64,000 bases of DNA, from the NCBI RefSeq assembly GCF_004004555.2, contig NZ_SACP01000009.1:145887-209886 (forward strand), in the 5' to 3' direction. The stretch comes from Methylobacterium oryzihabitans (GTDB lineage Bacteria > Pseudomonadota > Alphaproteobacteria > Rhizobiales > Beijerinckiaceae). A program made the translations under genes and the position numbers. Positions 8,066-15,881 of this stretch are shown here, piece after piece; within the stretch, counting starts at the first letter, position 1; every line of letters starts with the position of its first letter. A model generated the notes under the pieces. The model did no database searches, was not told the origin of the DNA, and saw nothing but the letters and a program-made list of their open reading frames with translations.

Positions 8066-9081
8066 GCCGCCTCCCGCTCGATCGCCGGCGCCGCATCCTC
8101 CTCGTCGCCCTCGTCCAGCCCGCCGGCGCCGTCCACGGCGAGCTCGGGCGGCAGGTGGCCGAGCAGCCAGTCTGCGGAGCGGCTGGCGAGGCTCGCCGCC
8201 TGCACGATGGCTCGCGGATCCGAGCGGAGCACCTCGAGCCAGTTCGCGATGTAGTCGGCGTGGCGCACGGTCGGCACGATGCCGAGGCTGGCGCAGACGT
8301 AGGCCGCCGAAATCTCAGCTACGAGTTCCTCGCGGGCATACCCTTCGCTACCGTAGCGGCCGGTGAAGTCGCGGGCGAGCCGATGGGCCGCGCCTGTCGC
8401 GTGGCTCATTTCATGAGCCGCGGTCCTGTGGAAATTGATCGGCTCGAAGAACGACTGCGGCGGCGGCAGCACGATCGCGTCGTCGGCCTGGCGATAGAAC
8501 GCCCGCTGCCCGCCGAGATGGATCGTGAGGCCGGTGCCCTCCATCAGCGCGTGGAAGCGCGGCTCGATCAGGTCCTCGCGCGGCGGCGGCGGCGGCACGT
8601 AGAGGCCGTCCGGCAGCCCGTCGCACTGCGCGGCGTTGAACACGGTGTATTGCTTCAGGAAAGCGATCGAGCGCGCCTCCTCGCCCGCCTGCGAGGCCCG
8701 CGCGCGCTCCTGCTCGGGGGTGAAGCGGTTGGCATACACGACCGGGGTGCCCTTCTCGCCCCGGCGCACGCTGCCCCCGAGGGCGCGCGCCTGGCGGAAG
8801 GTGAGCCAGCGCTGGGTCGGGTAGCCTGCCGCCATGCCGCTTCCCCACAGCAGCATGACGTTGATGCCGGAATACGCCCGCTCGGTCAGGGCGTTGCGCG
8901 GCATCCCGACTGCGGCGGCGCCCGGCAGGTCGCCCCAGGGCTGCACCCACGGCACCCGTCCCTGCTCGAGCTGGGCGATGATCGTGTCGGTGATGCGCTG
9001 ATACAGGTCGGGGCGCTGCTCTGGAGCGGCCTCGGTGCGGCGGGCGGTGGGTTTCCGGGAGGAGGAGGGGCGGCGGGCCAT
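8062..9081 (-). CDS. ardC: ArdC-family antirestriction protein (ssDNA-binding domain plus zincin)
   Basis: A 339-residue protein. Residues about 26-150 match the ArdC N-terminal ssDNA-binding domain (YQRITDTIIAQLEQGRVPWVQPW, then NALTERAYSGINVMLLW and FRQARALGGSVRRGEKGTPVVY). The C-terminal zincin-like metallopeptidase domain has HEMSH at 223-227 and EELVAE at 251-256 as the third ligand region. ArdC proteins enter the recipient during conjugation and protect plasmid DNA from restriction. Length and domain order are normal. The two-box leader at 9106-9156 precedes it. Confidence 0.9.
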   Translation of the reverse strand: MARRPSSSRKPTARRTEAAPEQRPDLYQRITDTIIAQLEQGRVPWVQPWGDLPGAAAVGMPRNALTERAYSGINVMLLWGSGMAAGYPTQRWLTFRQARALGGSVRRGEKGTPVVYANRFTPEQERARASQAGEEARSIAFLKQYTVFNAAQCDGLPDGLYVPPPPPREDLIEPRFHALMEGTGLTIHLGGQRAFYRQADDAIVLPPPQSFFEPINFHRTAAHEMSHATGAAHRLARDFTGRYGSEGYAREELVAEISAAYVCASLGIVPTVRHADYIANWLEVLRSDPRAIVQAASLASRSADWLLGHLPPELAVDGAGGLDEGDEEDAAPAIEREAA

Positions 9082-9105
9082 CGGGATGCCTTCGCGACAG
9101 GCGCC

Positions 9106-9156
9106 GGAGCCTCTCTCCGGCCTGATCTCCCGTCATCGTCCTCCAGGCCTCCTCTC
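9106..9156 (-). promoter_or_regulatory. Two-box GA-rich leader before ardC
   Basis: Minus strand: box 1 GAGAGGAGGCCT (9146-9156) and, about 28 bases later, box 2 GGAGAGAGGCTCC (9106-9118), 24 bases before the ATG at 9081. Box 2 is itself a near-palindrome (GGAGCCTCTCTCC). Confidence 0.4.
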
Positions 9157-9333
9157 CCTCCCGCGCGACCGCCCGGCCGGCCCGCCACGCAGGACGAACG
9201 CGCTCAAGCGCGGCTGGCAGCAGCAACCACACGGTTACGCACTCATAGGTTGCTGGATTGCGGAAAAACCATCGCCTAGGATTGCAACTGGATCGGCGGC
9301 TTCCCTGCGGCAGGCTCGGACCGGAGGCGGCTG

Positions 9334-9687
9334 TTGCATTGCTCAAGTGGCGAAGGTGAAACCCTGGAGCAGCACGTCCGCGAGGTCCACTGCGTCTACC
9401 TCACGGCGCTGATGCGGCTCGAGGCGCTGGAGGACGAGGACGGGCGCGCGGCCGGCGCGAGCGAGGTCGAATACGCGGCCGCGCAGGTCGACCACGAGTT
9501 GCACTTCCGGATCTTGCGAGTGCTGCTGGCGCAGCTCGGCTACGTCCCGAGGGACCTGACCACGCGCTCCGACATCGAACGGGACATCTCCGCCGGGCTG
9601 GCGGTGATCGCGGGCCGGGCAGCGTCCCGACCGGGGGGGACGACCCGCGCGACGACGCGGGCCGGGACGTCGATCAGGTCAGCTTGA
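9334..9687 (+). CDS. Hypothetical helical protein, 117 residues (TTG start)
   Basis: Not recognised. The TTG at 9334 is chosen because GGAGG lies 6 bases upstream. The core (LEQHVREVHCVYLTALMRLEALEDEDG... EYAAAQVDHELHFRILRVLLAQLGYVP is split by a short loop) is regularly helical, with acidic and hydrophobic residues spaced as in coiled helices; the last 20 residues are Thr/Arg-rich. It converges with the DUF1640 gene and overlaps its end by 14 bases. Coding is likely but unproven. Confidence 0.5.
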   Translation: MHCSSGEGETLEQHVREVHCVYLTALMRLEALEDEDGRAAGASEVEYAAAQVDHELHFRILRVLLAQLGYVPRDLTTRSDIERDISAGLAVIAGRAASRPGGTTRATTRAGTSIRSA

Positions 9688-9922
9688 TGAGGGCGGCGAG
9701 CGCTCCGAACATCGCCACGAAGCCGGCGGCGATCAGTCCTCCGAGGCGGGCCGTCATCTGGATCGTCTGAAGCTCCAGCGCGACGCGCAGGTCCTCCTTC
9801 GTGACGAGATCGACCATAATGAACTCCCGGGCCGCTCTGGCGTGCGCATCGGCGTGCTCGGTGGGAATGCCCGCCTCGCGCAGAGCCTTAAAATATTCGA
9901 GCGTGTCGAACGCGTAAGCCAT
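9674..9922 (-). CDS. DUF1640-like coiled-coil membrane protein
   Basis: An 82-residue protein. The order MAYAFDTLEYFKALREAGI, then a helix with HARAAREFIMVDLVTKEDL, then a predicted transmembrane helix (GGLIAAGFVAMFGALAALIKL) near the C-terminus is the DUF1640 (CCDC90-like) pattern. These are small membrane-anchored coiled-coil proteins of unknown role, common in Methylobacterium. The gene lies 64 bases downstream of the DUF736 gene on the same strand; this pair is repeated, in degraded form, at 39925-40362. Confidence 0.75.
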   Translation of the reverse strand: MAYAFDTLEYFKALREAGIPTEHADAHARAAREFIMVDLVTKEDLRVALELQTIQMTARLGGLIAAGFVAMFGALAALIKLT

Positions 9923-9986
9923 CGTGTGGGCTCCCTCTGTCGCAGATCCGGCCCCGCCTGGCAGGCGAGGCCGTGAGGCTCAGGCT

Positions 9987-10310
9987 TCAGTCCTGGCGGC
10001 GGCCGTTGGAGCGGGTCCAGATCAGCGAGTGGGTCTTGCCGTCCTCCTCCGCGAAGAGGCGGGCGTAGAGGGGACCCGTCAGGCTCGGGTCGTCGATCTT
10101 GACCGAGATGTAGTCCCGCTCGCCCTTCGACACCTTGGCCCATCCGGCGCCGATCTCAGCCTTGCCGAGGTAGATCCGGTGGGTCGGGGCGTTCTCGGCC
10201 GTGCGCTCCGTCTCCGCCACGATCGCGACCTTCTTGGCCTGGATGGTGAGGGTGGTGATCTCGCCGGAGAAGCCGTTCTGGGTCTGGGTGAAGCTGCCGA
10301 TGGTCGCCAT
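9987..10310 (-). CDS. DUF736 family protein (copy 1)
   Basis: A 107-residue protein that starts MATIGSFTQTQNGFSGEI and ends with GKTHSLIWTRSNGRRQD; SKGERDYISVKIDDPSL is the typical DUF736 core. Function unknown, but the family is almost always plasmid- or integrative-element-borne in Rhizobiales. The start at 10310 is set by the family's MATIG start, not by the longer open frame. About 86% identical by my count to copy 2 at 40039-40362. A long conserved leader lies upstream (10311-10560). Confidence 0.88.
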   Translation of the reverse strand: MATIGSFTQTQNGFSGEITTLTIQAKKVAIVAETERTAENAPTHRIYLGKAEIGAGWAKVSKGERDYISVKIDDPSLTGPLYARLFAEEDGKTHSLIWTRSNGRRQD

Positions 10311-10560
10311 GGTCGTGATCCTCTTGTCCGGTTGCTCTTGGCCGCGCCCCTGCGGCCTCGATGGCGTTCGTTGAGCCGGAGGCGACCGGCGCCGCACCTG
10401 CTTGCAGGCCGCAGCGTGAGCGGAGGACGGCGAGGGACGGTTTTCTTGATGCGCGAGGAGACGCCGTGAGGCGGCGGGGAAGAACACCGGCATCCGCCGT
10501 TGCGGTGGTCCCGGGCGACCCGGATAGAACCGCCCATCTCTGAGGCCTCTGGGCTGCGGC
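10311..10560 (-). promoter_or_regulatory. Conserved structured leader of DUF736 gene, copy 1
   Basis: About 250 bases strongly conserved with 40363-40620. It contains self-complementary segments in both copies: GGCCGC/GCGGCC (10340-10357) and CCTGC-TT-GCAGG (10397-10408). The second becomes CCTGCC-CT-GGCAGG in copy 2, which preserves pairing. Short indels between the copies would break any reading frame in the middle, so an RNA element or multi-operator region is more likely than a gene. The rest of the gap up to 10804 shows nothing I can support. Confidence 0.45.
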
Positions 10561-10804
10561 CATGCTCTCCGGACTGCGGGAACGCCTCCTGGCCGGCTCG
10601 GGTGACGCGCCTGACCTCGACGGTTCCGGGTCCCGCACCCCGCCCTGGCTGGAGGCCCGCACTCAGAGGACGATCTGCGCGCCGCTCCCCGCCGACCCTG
10701 GCTCATCCGCGAAGGCCCGGCGATGGCCGGTCCCGCCTGAGAGGGAGGCAGGAGGGGGCTACAGGCTCAAGCGCGCGGCTCGAGCTTCTGCAACAGCCGA
10801 CGAG

Positions 10805-11200
10805 CTACGCCGCCGCGATGTCGGTCAACGGAAAGCCACTGCCTTTGAACAGCAGCGGCATGCGGTAGGCCTGGGCGCACGCATAGGCGAAGCAGTCGGC
10901 GTGCGTGAGTCCGGCCGGGTGACGGCCCTTGCCGTAGCGCTCGAACGCCTCGATCGCGCCGTCGGCCGTCTTAGGCGACACGGCGACGACCTGGATGACC
11001 GCCAGAGCGAGATAGTCCAGCACGGCCTCCCGGGCGTCGGGCAGGGGAAGGTCGAGGATACGCGAGAGGCTGATCGTGGTCTCGTAGACCGCGTAGGGTG
11101 AGGTGAGGCGCTGGCGCGCGCGCTGGAGGCGCGCGACGAGGGCCGCAGCGTCGGCCTCGCCGGCGAGGATTGCGATCAAGGCGGAGGTGTCGACGAACAT
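10805..11200 (-). CDS. vapC: VapC-family PIN-domain toxin
   Basis: A 131-residue PIN ribonuclease. Acidic metal-binding residues are visible at D4 (MFVDTSALIAIL), E40 (YAVYETT) and D102 (GLTHADCFAYA). Such toxins cleave RNA and block translation until neutralised by the partner antitoxin. It overlaps the upstream antitoxin stop by one base, the usual order and coupling for vapBC. Length is normal. No defect seen. Confidence 0.88.
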   Translation of the reverse strand: MFVDTSALIAILAGEADAAALVARLQRARQRLTSPYAVYETTISLSRILDLPLPDAREAVLDYLALAVIQVVAVSPKTADGAIEAFERYGKGRHPAGLTHADCFAYACAQAYRMPLLFKGSGFPLTDIAAA

Positions 11201-11442
11201 TACGGGTTGCCGTACAGTTCGTTGCGCGAGGTCCTGTCATCGGGCATCGCGTTGGGGCCGGCACGCTTTCGGAGGTTACGGGCGAAGGCGAGGGACTGGG
11301 CCACGAGGTCGAGTCGGTCCTTCTCGCGACTGATCTCTGCGCGAAGCGCCTGGCGCACGGCCTCGGTCTTGGTCGTGCGCTTGAGGGACGCCAGCTCCTG
11401 GGCAAGCGCGTCCACATCCGGATCCTTGACGTAGAGAGCCAC
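11200..11442 (-). CDS. vapB: VapB-type antitoxin (Rv0623-like family)
   Basis: An 80-residue protein with GTG start at 11442. MALYVKDPDVDALAQELASLKRTTKTEAVRQALRAEI resembles the ribbon-helix-helix Rv0623-like transcription-factor antitoxins that pair with VapC. The N-terminal half binds DNA; the C-terminal half (SREKDRLDLVAQSLAFARNL) wraps the toxin. It is followed directly by vapC. Two GGATATCC palindromes just upstream are candidate autoregulatory operators. Confidence 0.8.
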   Translation of the reverse strand: MALYVKDPDVDALAQELASLKRTTKTEAVRQALRAEISREKDRLDLVAQSLAFARNLRKRAGPNAMPDDRTSRNELYGNP

Positions 11443-11486
11443 GGATATCCCTGTCGAATATACCTAATATCGCAATCAGGATATCC
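11443..11486. promoter_or_regulatory. Paired GGATATCC palindromes, probable vapBC operator
   Basis: Identical 8-base palindromes at 11443-11450 and 11479-11486, 28 bases apart, the first touching the GTG start of vapB. VapB proteins autoregulate by binding such repeats. The stretch between them is AT-rich (CGAATATACCTAATATCG), a likely promoter. Confidence 0.45.
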
Positions 11487-11618
11487 CATGGGTGATTCGG
11501 GGCAAGCCCGCTGCTGCGGGATGGGATGGGGGTCGGGAAATCGACGATCACGGCGGCCGGGTCGCGGCCGTGATCGATGGAGCGCCCCGGTCTGGGTGAG
11601 GGCGCTCCAGTGCGAGGA

Positions 11619-11792
11619 TCACTCCTCCCCGTAGGGGTCGAACTCGGAGATGATGTCGGCGGGATCGCCCTCGAACTCGTCGCTCGTGACGACGCCGTAG
11701 CCGGCCTCGGAGCGGAACACGGTGACCGGGACCATCAGGGAGGCCGCGAGGCTGTGGGCGTAGCGGTTTGCGAGGGTGAGATCGGTCGCCAT
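11619..11792 (-). CDS. Small hypothetical protein, 57 residues
   Basis: Not recognised. ATG at 11792 (MATDLTLANRYAHSLAAS), then strand-like MVPVTVFRSEAGYGVVTSDEF and an acidic tail ending DPYGEE. The sequence has a balanced, globular-looking composition unlike the Arg/Pro-rich shadow frames around it, which supports coding. It stands alone between the vapBC operator and the HNH-like gene. Confidence 0.5.
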   Translation of the reverse strand: MATDLTLANRYAHSLAASLMVPVTVFRSEAGYGVVTSDEFEGDPADIISEFDPYGEE

Positions 11793-12050
11793 CGGGGTCT
11801 TCGCTCCTGCTGGAGCGGGGGCGATCCCCGCTCGACAGCGGCCCCAGGAGGCCGAGAGCGGCCGCGATCACCGCGAAGGCGAAGCCGTAGCGGCCGCCCG
11901 CTTGCGGAGCGGACCCCTTGCGGGTTGATCGTACAAGGCCGCGACGGCCTATCGGGGTTGATGCGAGAGAGCGGGGTCGTCCACACCGGCTGAGCCCGAT
12001 CCCTGAGAGGGGATTCGCCCTTAACCCGACCGTGCTAGCGTGGCCGCACC

Positions 12051-12482
12051 GTGCCGATCCGCCCCGAACATCGCCACTTCTACCCGATCGACTGGCCGCA
12101 GCTCTCGGCTGTGATCCGCTTCGGCCGCGCCGGCGGGCGCTGCGAGGCCTGCGGGCGTCCGCACGGGCAACTGATCGTCTGCCTCGATGATGGCACCTGG
12201 TACGACGCCGAGGCCGGGCATTGGCGCTCCGGCCGGGGCCGGGGGCTTCGCCGCGAGCCCAGGATCGCGGCGCTGGCGCGGGCCCGGTTGACGGTGCCGA
12301 TCCTGGCGACCTGCCACCGCGCCCACGACACCAGCCTCAACGGCGATCGGGATCTCGCGGCTTGGTGCCAGCGCTGTCACCTGATCCACGACCGGCCAGA
12401 GCATCTGCGGCGGCGCCGGCTGACCTACCGGCGCAGGCGAGCGCTCGGCGACCTGTTCGAGGGGCCCTATCCCCTCACCTGA
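12051..12482 (+). CDS. Zinc-binding HNH-like hypothetical protein
   Basis: A 143-residue protein with GTG start at 12051. Two paired metal-binding motifs are visible: C31-x2-C34 (GGRCEACGRPHG) and C106-x2-C109-H110 (WCQRCHLIHD), with C88-H89-x2-H92 and N97 between them. This C-x2-C ... H ... N ... C-x2-C-H layout is that of HNH-type zinc folds, so a nuclease role is possible but the catalytic HNH histidine is not certain. Arg-rich C-terminus. It ends 82 bases before the left end of the IS3 element. Confidence 0.6.
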   Translation: MPIRPEHRHFYPIDWPQLSAVIRFGRAGGRCEACGRPHGQLIVCLDDGTWYDAEAGHWRSGRGRGLRREPRIAALARARLTVPILATCHRAHDTSLNGDRDLAAWCQRCHLIHDRPEHLRRRRLTYRRRRALGDLFEGPYPLT

Positions 12483-12613
12483 GGGGCCGGGAGGTCGAGG
12501 TGGCGACCTGATCCGGAGCCACAGGAGTTGACCTGGGGCTCAAGATGCCAAGGCACAGCCGAGTGAACCGCTCCGGGTTTCCCGGAGGCTCCCCCTTCTG
12601 AGAGGATGGAGCC

Positions 12614-12940
12614 ATGACGAAGCGAACAATCCCGTTTTCCCCTGAGGTGCGCGAGCGCGCTGTGCGGATGGTGCGCGAGCACGCGGGCGAGCACGGCTCG
12701 CAATGGTCGGCGATCCAGTCGATCGCGGCCAAGATCGGCTGCTCGGGCGAGACGCTGAGGAACTAGGTGCGCCAGTCCGAGCGTGATCAAGGTGTGCGAC
12801 CCGGCCAGACGACGGACGAGCGCGAGCGGATCAAGGCGCTGGAGCGAGAGGTTCGCGAGCTGCGCCAAGCCAACGAGATCCTGCGCAAGGCCAGTGCGTA
12901 TTTCGCGATGGCGGAGCTCGACCGCCGGTCTCGGCCATGA
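12614..12940 (+). pseudogene. IS3 orfA (helix-turn-helix) with internal amber codon
   Basis: Starts [20 protein letters not shown], a typical IS3 orfA helix-turn-helix. The frame stops at TAG 12764-12766, just after GETLRN, where family members have Trp (NWVRQ). Reading continues in the same frame with the leucine-zipper region ([23 protein letters not shown]) and ends at TGA 12938-12940, overlapping the orfB ATG. So a single base change from TGG broke the gene, unless amber read-through occurs. Confidence 0.8.
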
Positions 12941-13842
12941 TCAGCGTCATCGACGATCATCGGGACGTCTACGGGGTCGAGCCGATCTGCAGGGTGCTGC
13001 CGATCGCCCCGTCGACCGACTACGCGCATGCCGCCCGGCGCGCCGATCCGGACAAGCAGCCGGTTCGTGCTCGCAGCGACGCTGCGTTGATGATCGAGAT
13101 CCAGCGCGTGTTCGAGGCGAACTTCTGCGTCTACGGTGTGCGGAAGGTCTGGCGGCAACTGGCCCGGCAGGGGATCGTGGCCGCGCGATGCACGGTGGCG
13201 CGGCTGATGCGCCGATTGGGCTTGGCGGGGGTGGTGCGTGGCAGGACCGTACGCACCACGATCCCCGATCCGGCCTCAGCTTGCCCGCTCGATCGGGTCA
13301 ACCGCCACTTCAAGGCTCCCCGGCCGAATGCCTTGTGGGTGAGCGACTTCACCTACGTGGCGACGTGGTCGGGCTTCGTCTATGTGGCCTTCGTCATCGA
13401 TGTGTTCGCCCGGCGCATTGTCGGTTGGCGGGCCTCACGTAGCGCTCATGCGAGCTTCGTTCTGGATGCTCTGGAGCAGGCCCTGCACGAGCGTCGTCCT
13501 GGTCAGGGCAGCGGGCTGGTGCACCACTCGGACCGCGGCTCGCAAGACTTGGCTCTACGGGACACCGAGCGCCTGGTCGGTGCGGGCATCGAGCCGTCGG
13601 TCGGCAGCGTCGGCGACTCGTACGACAACGCCTTGGCGGACACGATCAACGGCTTGTTCAAGGCGGAGGTGATCCATCGGCGTGGCCCGTGGCGCTCCTT
13701 CGAAGCGGTCGAGTATGCCACTCTGGAGTGGGTCGACTGGTACAACCACCGTCGCCTCCTCGCGCCCATCGGCAACGTCCCTCCCGCCGAGGCCGAACTG
13801 CGCTATCATGCCAACGTCGGCGACCAAGCCTTGGCCGCCTGA
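12937..13842 (+). CDS. IS3 orfB transposase (integrase core), catalytic Glu replaced
   Basis: A 301-residue DDE transposase subunit. The rve core is visible: D137 (WVSDFTYV), D199 (HHSDRGSQ) and, exactly 35 residues later, position 235, which is Asp (NALADTING) where the family has the catalytic Glu (NALAETING). The HTH_21 region precedes it ([18 protein letters not shown]). Two further replacements of conserved Tyr by Asp ([12 protein letters not shown]) suggest drift. Its ATG overlaps the orfA stop by ATGA coupling. Confidence 0.85.
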   Translation: MISVIDDHRDVYGVEPICRVLPIAPSTDYAHAARRADPDKQPVRARSDAALMIEIQRVFEANFCVYGVRKVWRQLARQGIVAARCTVARLMRRLGLAGVVRGRTVRTTIPDPASACPLDRVNRHFKAPRPNALWVSDFTYVATWSGFVYVAFVIDVFARRIVGWRASRSAHASFVLDALEQALHERRPGQGSGLVHHSDRGSQDLALRDTERLVGAGIEPSVGSVGDSYDNALADTINGLFKAEVIHRRGPWRSFEAVEYATLEWVDWYNHRRLLAPIGNVPPAEAELRYHANVGDQALAA

Positions 13843-13882
13843 CCCAAGCCAATCAGCCTCCGAAAAACCCGGAGCGGTTCAC

Positions 13883-13992
13883 TCCGGGGGTTTGGTGAGG
13901 AAATCGTCGGCACCGCTGTCGAGGACCTCGGCGAGCGGCCGGTCGTCGCGCGCGGCGGACATCACCAGGATGGTAAGGGGATGGGGCTTCGT
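13883..13992 (-). pseudogene. Response-regulator receiver-domain fragment truncated by IS3
   Basis: Minus strand reads PLTILVMSAARDDRPLAEVL, then DSGADDFLTKPPE and stops. This is the central-to-C-terminal part of a CheY-like receiver: hydrophobic strand with the conserved Ser/Thr-Ala-x (MSAA), then GADDFLTKP with the conserved Lys. The phosphoacceptor Asp region is missing upstream, and the stop codon is supplied by the IS end. No matching remainder lies on the other IS flank, so the rest was lost. Confidence 0.6.
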
Positions 13993-14047
13993 CAGGCTGT
14001 GAGGGAGGCGGGGCCGGGGCTGTAGCCCTTGGCGCCCAGGACTTCCA

Positions 14048-14902
14048 TCAATAGCCGGCCTCGCCCGGCTGCATCTCGGGATGGGCAGCAATGATCCGTG
14101 CGACTTTGCCAACGCTATCGATCGGAACGCCCCGCCCCGTCATTGCGTGATCGAGGCATTCCAGGATGGCCTTGAGTTTCGGCTTCGGCGCGGTCGGTAT
14201 GCTTGCGCTCGTCAAGGTCTTGGGCTGTTTCTGGAATTTTCGATTGAAGAGGCGGTCATGATGGGCGCAAATGTTGCGCAGGTCGACGAAGCTCGCGACC
14301 CAGCTCTCAAACACCTCGTCCGAGCCTACTCCGAAGTCGGCTGCTACGGCTGTCCTGAGCGGACCAGAAAGACACTTGTAGAGGTTGGAGGCCCTGCCGA
14401 AGGTCAGAAACTCCTTCACGGTCCAGATCGCAGGAAGGTACGGATCACTGTAGGTTTCGCGGTAGTGCCTCGCCCGTCCGTCGTGGGACTTCTCGTACGC
14501 GTCGGTCATGCTCCTGATCGCCTTGATGTGGGAGGCGGAGTCCCTGAATGCCGCTGGGTTCAAGTAGGGGTGGCTGCCGTAGGTCTGGCTGACGGCCTCG
14601 GAGATCGCATTGCGAAAGAGGATCTCGAACTGGCCGACAGCGTCGAAACACACGTCCCGCAGCAGCGTGTCGCATTCGTAGAGACGGATGATGTCACGGT
14701 AGGACGTCCCGGGCACGAAGGGCCGGTTGGGAGCATTCAACTGGCGCCGGGCCAGGAAGTAGATGCGGAGCCGCTCGTAGCCGATCAGCTCGATTTTCCG
14801 AGCAGCGACATTTGGACGGGGTATGTCCAAGCCTTTTGCGCGCAGATGTGCAACCCGCTGGTTTGCGGACGCATGCGGCTTCGTGAAGGGTGTGCGGGCC
14901 AT
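14048..14902 (-). CDS. Abi_2 family (AbiD/AbiF-like) abortive infection protein
   Basis: A 284-residue Abi_2-type protein. N-terminal KPHASANQRVAHLRAKGLDI and the IGYERLRIYFLARR segment match the Abi_2 start. The C-terminal HEPN-like motif is at residues 208-221: LRNICAHHDRLFNR (R209, H214, H215), the R-x4-6-H pattern of HEPN ribonucleases. Family members stop phage growth by killing or arresting the host. It stands alone, with no partner gene, and length is normal. Confidence 0.85.
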   Translation of the reverse strand: MARTPFTKPHASANQRVAHLRAKGLDIPRPNVAARKIELIGYERLRIYFLARRQLNAPNRPFVPGTSYRDIIRLYECDTLLRDVCFDAVGQFEILFRNAISEAVSQTYGSHPYLNPAAFRDSASHIKAIRSMTDAYEKSHDGRARHYRETYSDPYLPAIWTVKEFLTFGRASNLYKCLSGPLRTAVAADFGVGSDEVFESWVASFVDLRNICAHHDRLFNRKFQKQPKTLTSASIPTAPKPKLKAILECLDHAMTGRGVPIDSVGKVARIIAAHPEMQPGEAGY

Positions 14903-15067
14903 TCCAAATAGGAAGGGCCGCCCTTTTGCACGCCTCCCGAAGGAGATGTGTGGCGGCCCGTGACAGACCTAAGATAGGCAATGCCGTCTGAACCGGCAAG
15001 GGGCATCGATCGAGGGATCGTTGGAGCGTGATGCTCCGTCGAACCTCCAGCGTGTGAGACCAGCCAG

Positions 15068-15631
15068 TCAGGGCTGTGTCTCCTCCGCCTCGAGCGCACG
15101 GTAGACGCTGGTGCGGGAAATACCGAGCGCTCGGGCTATGGCAGCGGGCCCTTCCCCTGCCGCATCTCGGCGCCGGATTTCGCCCACGGGCACGGATTTC
15201 GGCCGGCCCTTGCCGGCGTAGACGCCGGCCGCCTTAGCGGCCTCAATCCCGGCGCGCTGGCGCTCAAGGATGAACTTGCGTTCCATCTCCGCGACCATAC
15301 CGAGCACGGTGACGACGATCCGGCCGACATCGCCACCTGTGGTCAGCTCGGGATCGAGGATGCGCAGAGACGCACCCTTCTGGTCGAGTTCGTGAACGAG
15401 GTTGAGGACGTCGCGGGTGGAGCGGCCGAGTCGATCGAGGCGGACCACAACCAGCTCGTCGCCATCGCGCAGGAACTGCATCACGGTGGCAAGTTCCGGC
15501 CGGTCGTCGGTGGATTTGCCGGACAGCTTCTCCGAGCGGATCACCGTGCAGCTTGCCGCCTTCAGCTTCTCGAGCTGGATGGTGAGGTCCTGGTCGGTGG
15601 AGGAGACACGTGCGTAGCCGAACCGGGCCAT
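15068..15631 (-). CDS. Serine recombinase (resolvase/invertase family)
   Basis: A 187-residue small serine recombinase. I use the ATG at 15631 (MARFGYARVSSTDQDLTIQL), which gives the family-standard start; catalytic Ser is S10. Conserved RLDRLGRSTRD follows at about 65-75, then the long E helix (VAEMERKFILERQRAGIEAA) and a C-terminal helix-turn-helix (GPAAIARALGISRTSVYRAL). It would resolve multimers or invert DNA at a nearby site; repeated CGTACCA motifs upstream (15645-15750) are candidate subsites. Confidence 0.88.
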   Translation of the reverse strand: MARFGYARVSSTDQDLTIQLEKLKAASCTVIRSEKLSGKSTDDRPELATVMQFLRDGDELVVVRLDRLGRSTRDVLNLVHELDQKGASLRILDPELTTGGDVGRIVVTVLGMVAEMERKFILERQRAGIEAAKAAGVYAGKGRPKSVPVGEIRRRDAAGEGPAAIARALGISRTSVYRALEAEETQP

Positions 15632-15644
15632 TCTGGACCTCAAA

Positions 15645-15750
15645 CGTACCAAAAGGTTGGCTTTGAACGGAGCTATGTAACATAAAACGAAAACGGCCCT
15701 TTTGGAGCTCATGAGGGCCGTACCACGAAGCCGTACCAGAACGGTATACC
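15645..15750. other. Candidate res-type site: repeated CGTACCA
   Basis: CGTACCA occurs at 15645, 15719 and 15732, and the palindrome GGTATACC at 15743-15750, all just upstream of the serine recombinase start. Resolvases bind several imperfect inverted repeats beside their own gene. The subsites are not well enough preserved for me to name crossover and accessory sites. Confidence 0.3.
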
Positions 15751-15881
15751 TATCTGCGACACTGCACCCGTGACTTGGAATCTGGATTGGGAGTTATCCC
15801 ACCGCTGGCATTTTCGCCTTGCCGCGGCCGATTGGGGCGGCCATGCTCGCTCCGCAAGGGAATGTGGGCGGACAAAAAACG

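Larger units (their letters stand above)
12564..13882 (+). mobile_element. IS3-family insertion sequence (degenerate), complete ends
   Basis: 1,319 bases bounded by inverted repeats: left end TGAACCGCTCCGGGTTT (12564-12580) then cccGGAGGCT, right end the complement with ttcGGAGGCT (to 13882). It holds overlapping orfA and orfB. Flanks (GAG on the left, CTC on the right) are not a direct duplication, so the target duplication is lost or one side has rearranged. orfA has an amber codon and orfB lacks the catalytic Glu, so the copy is probably inactive. Confidence 0.88.
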
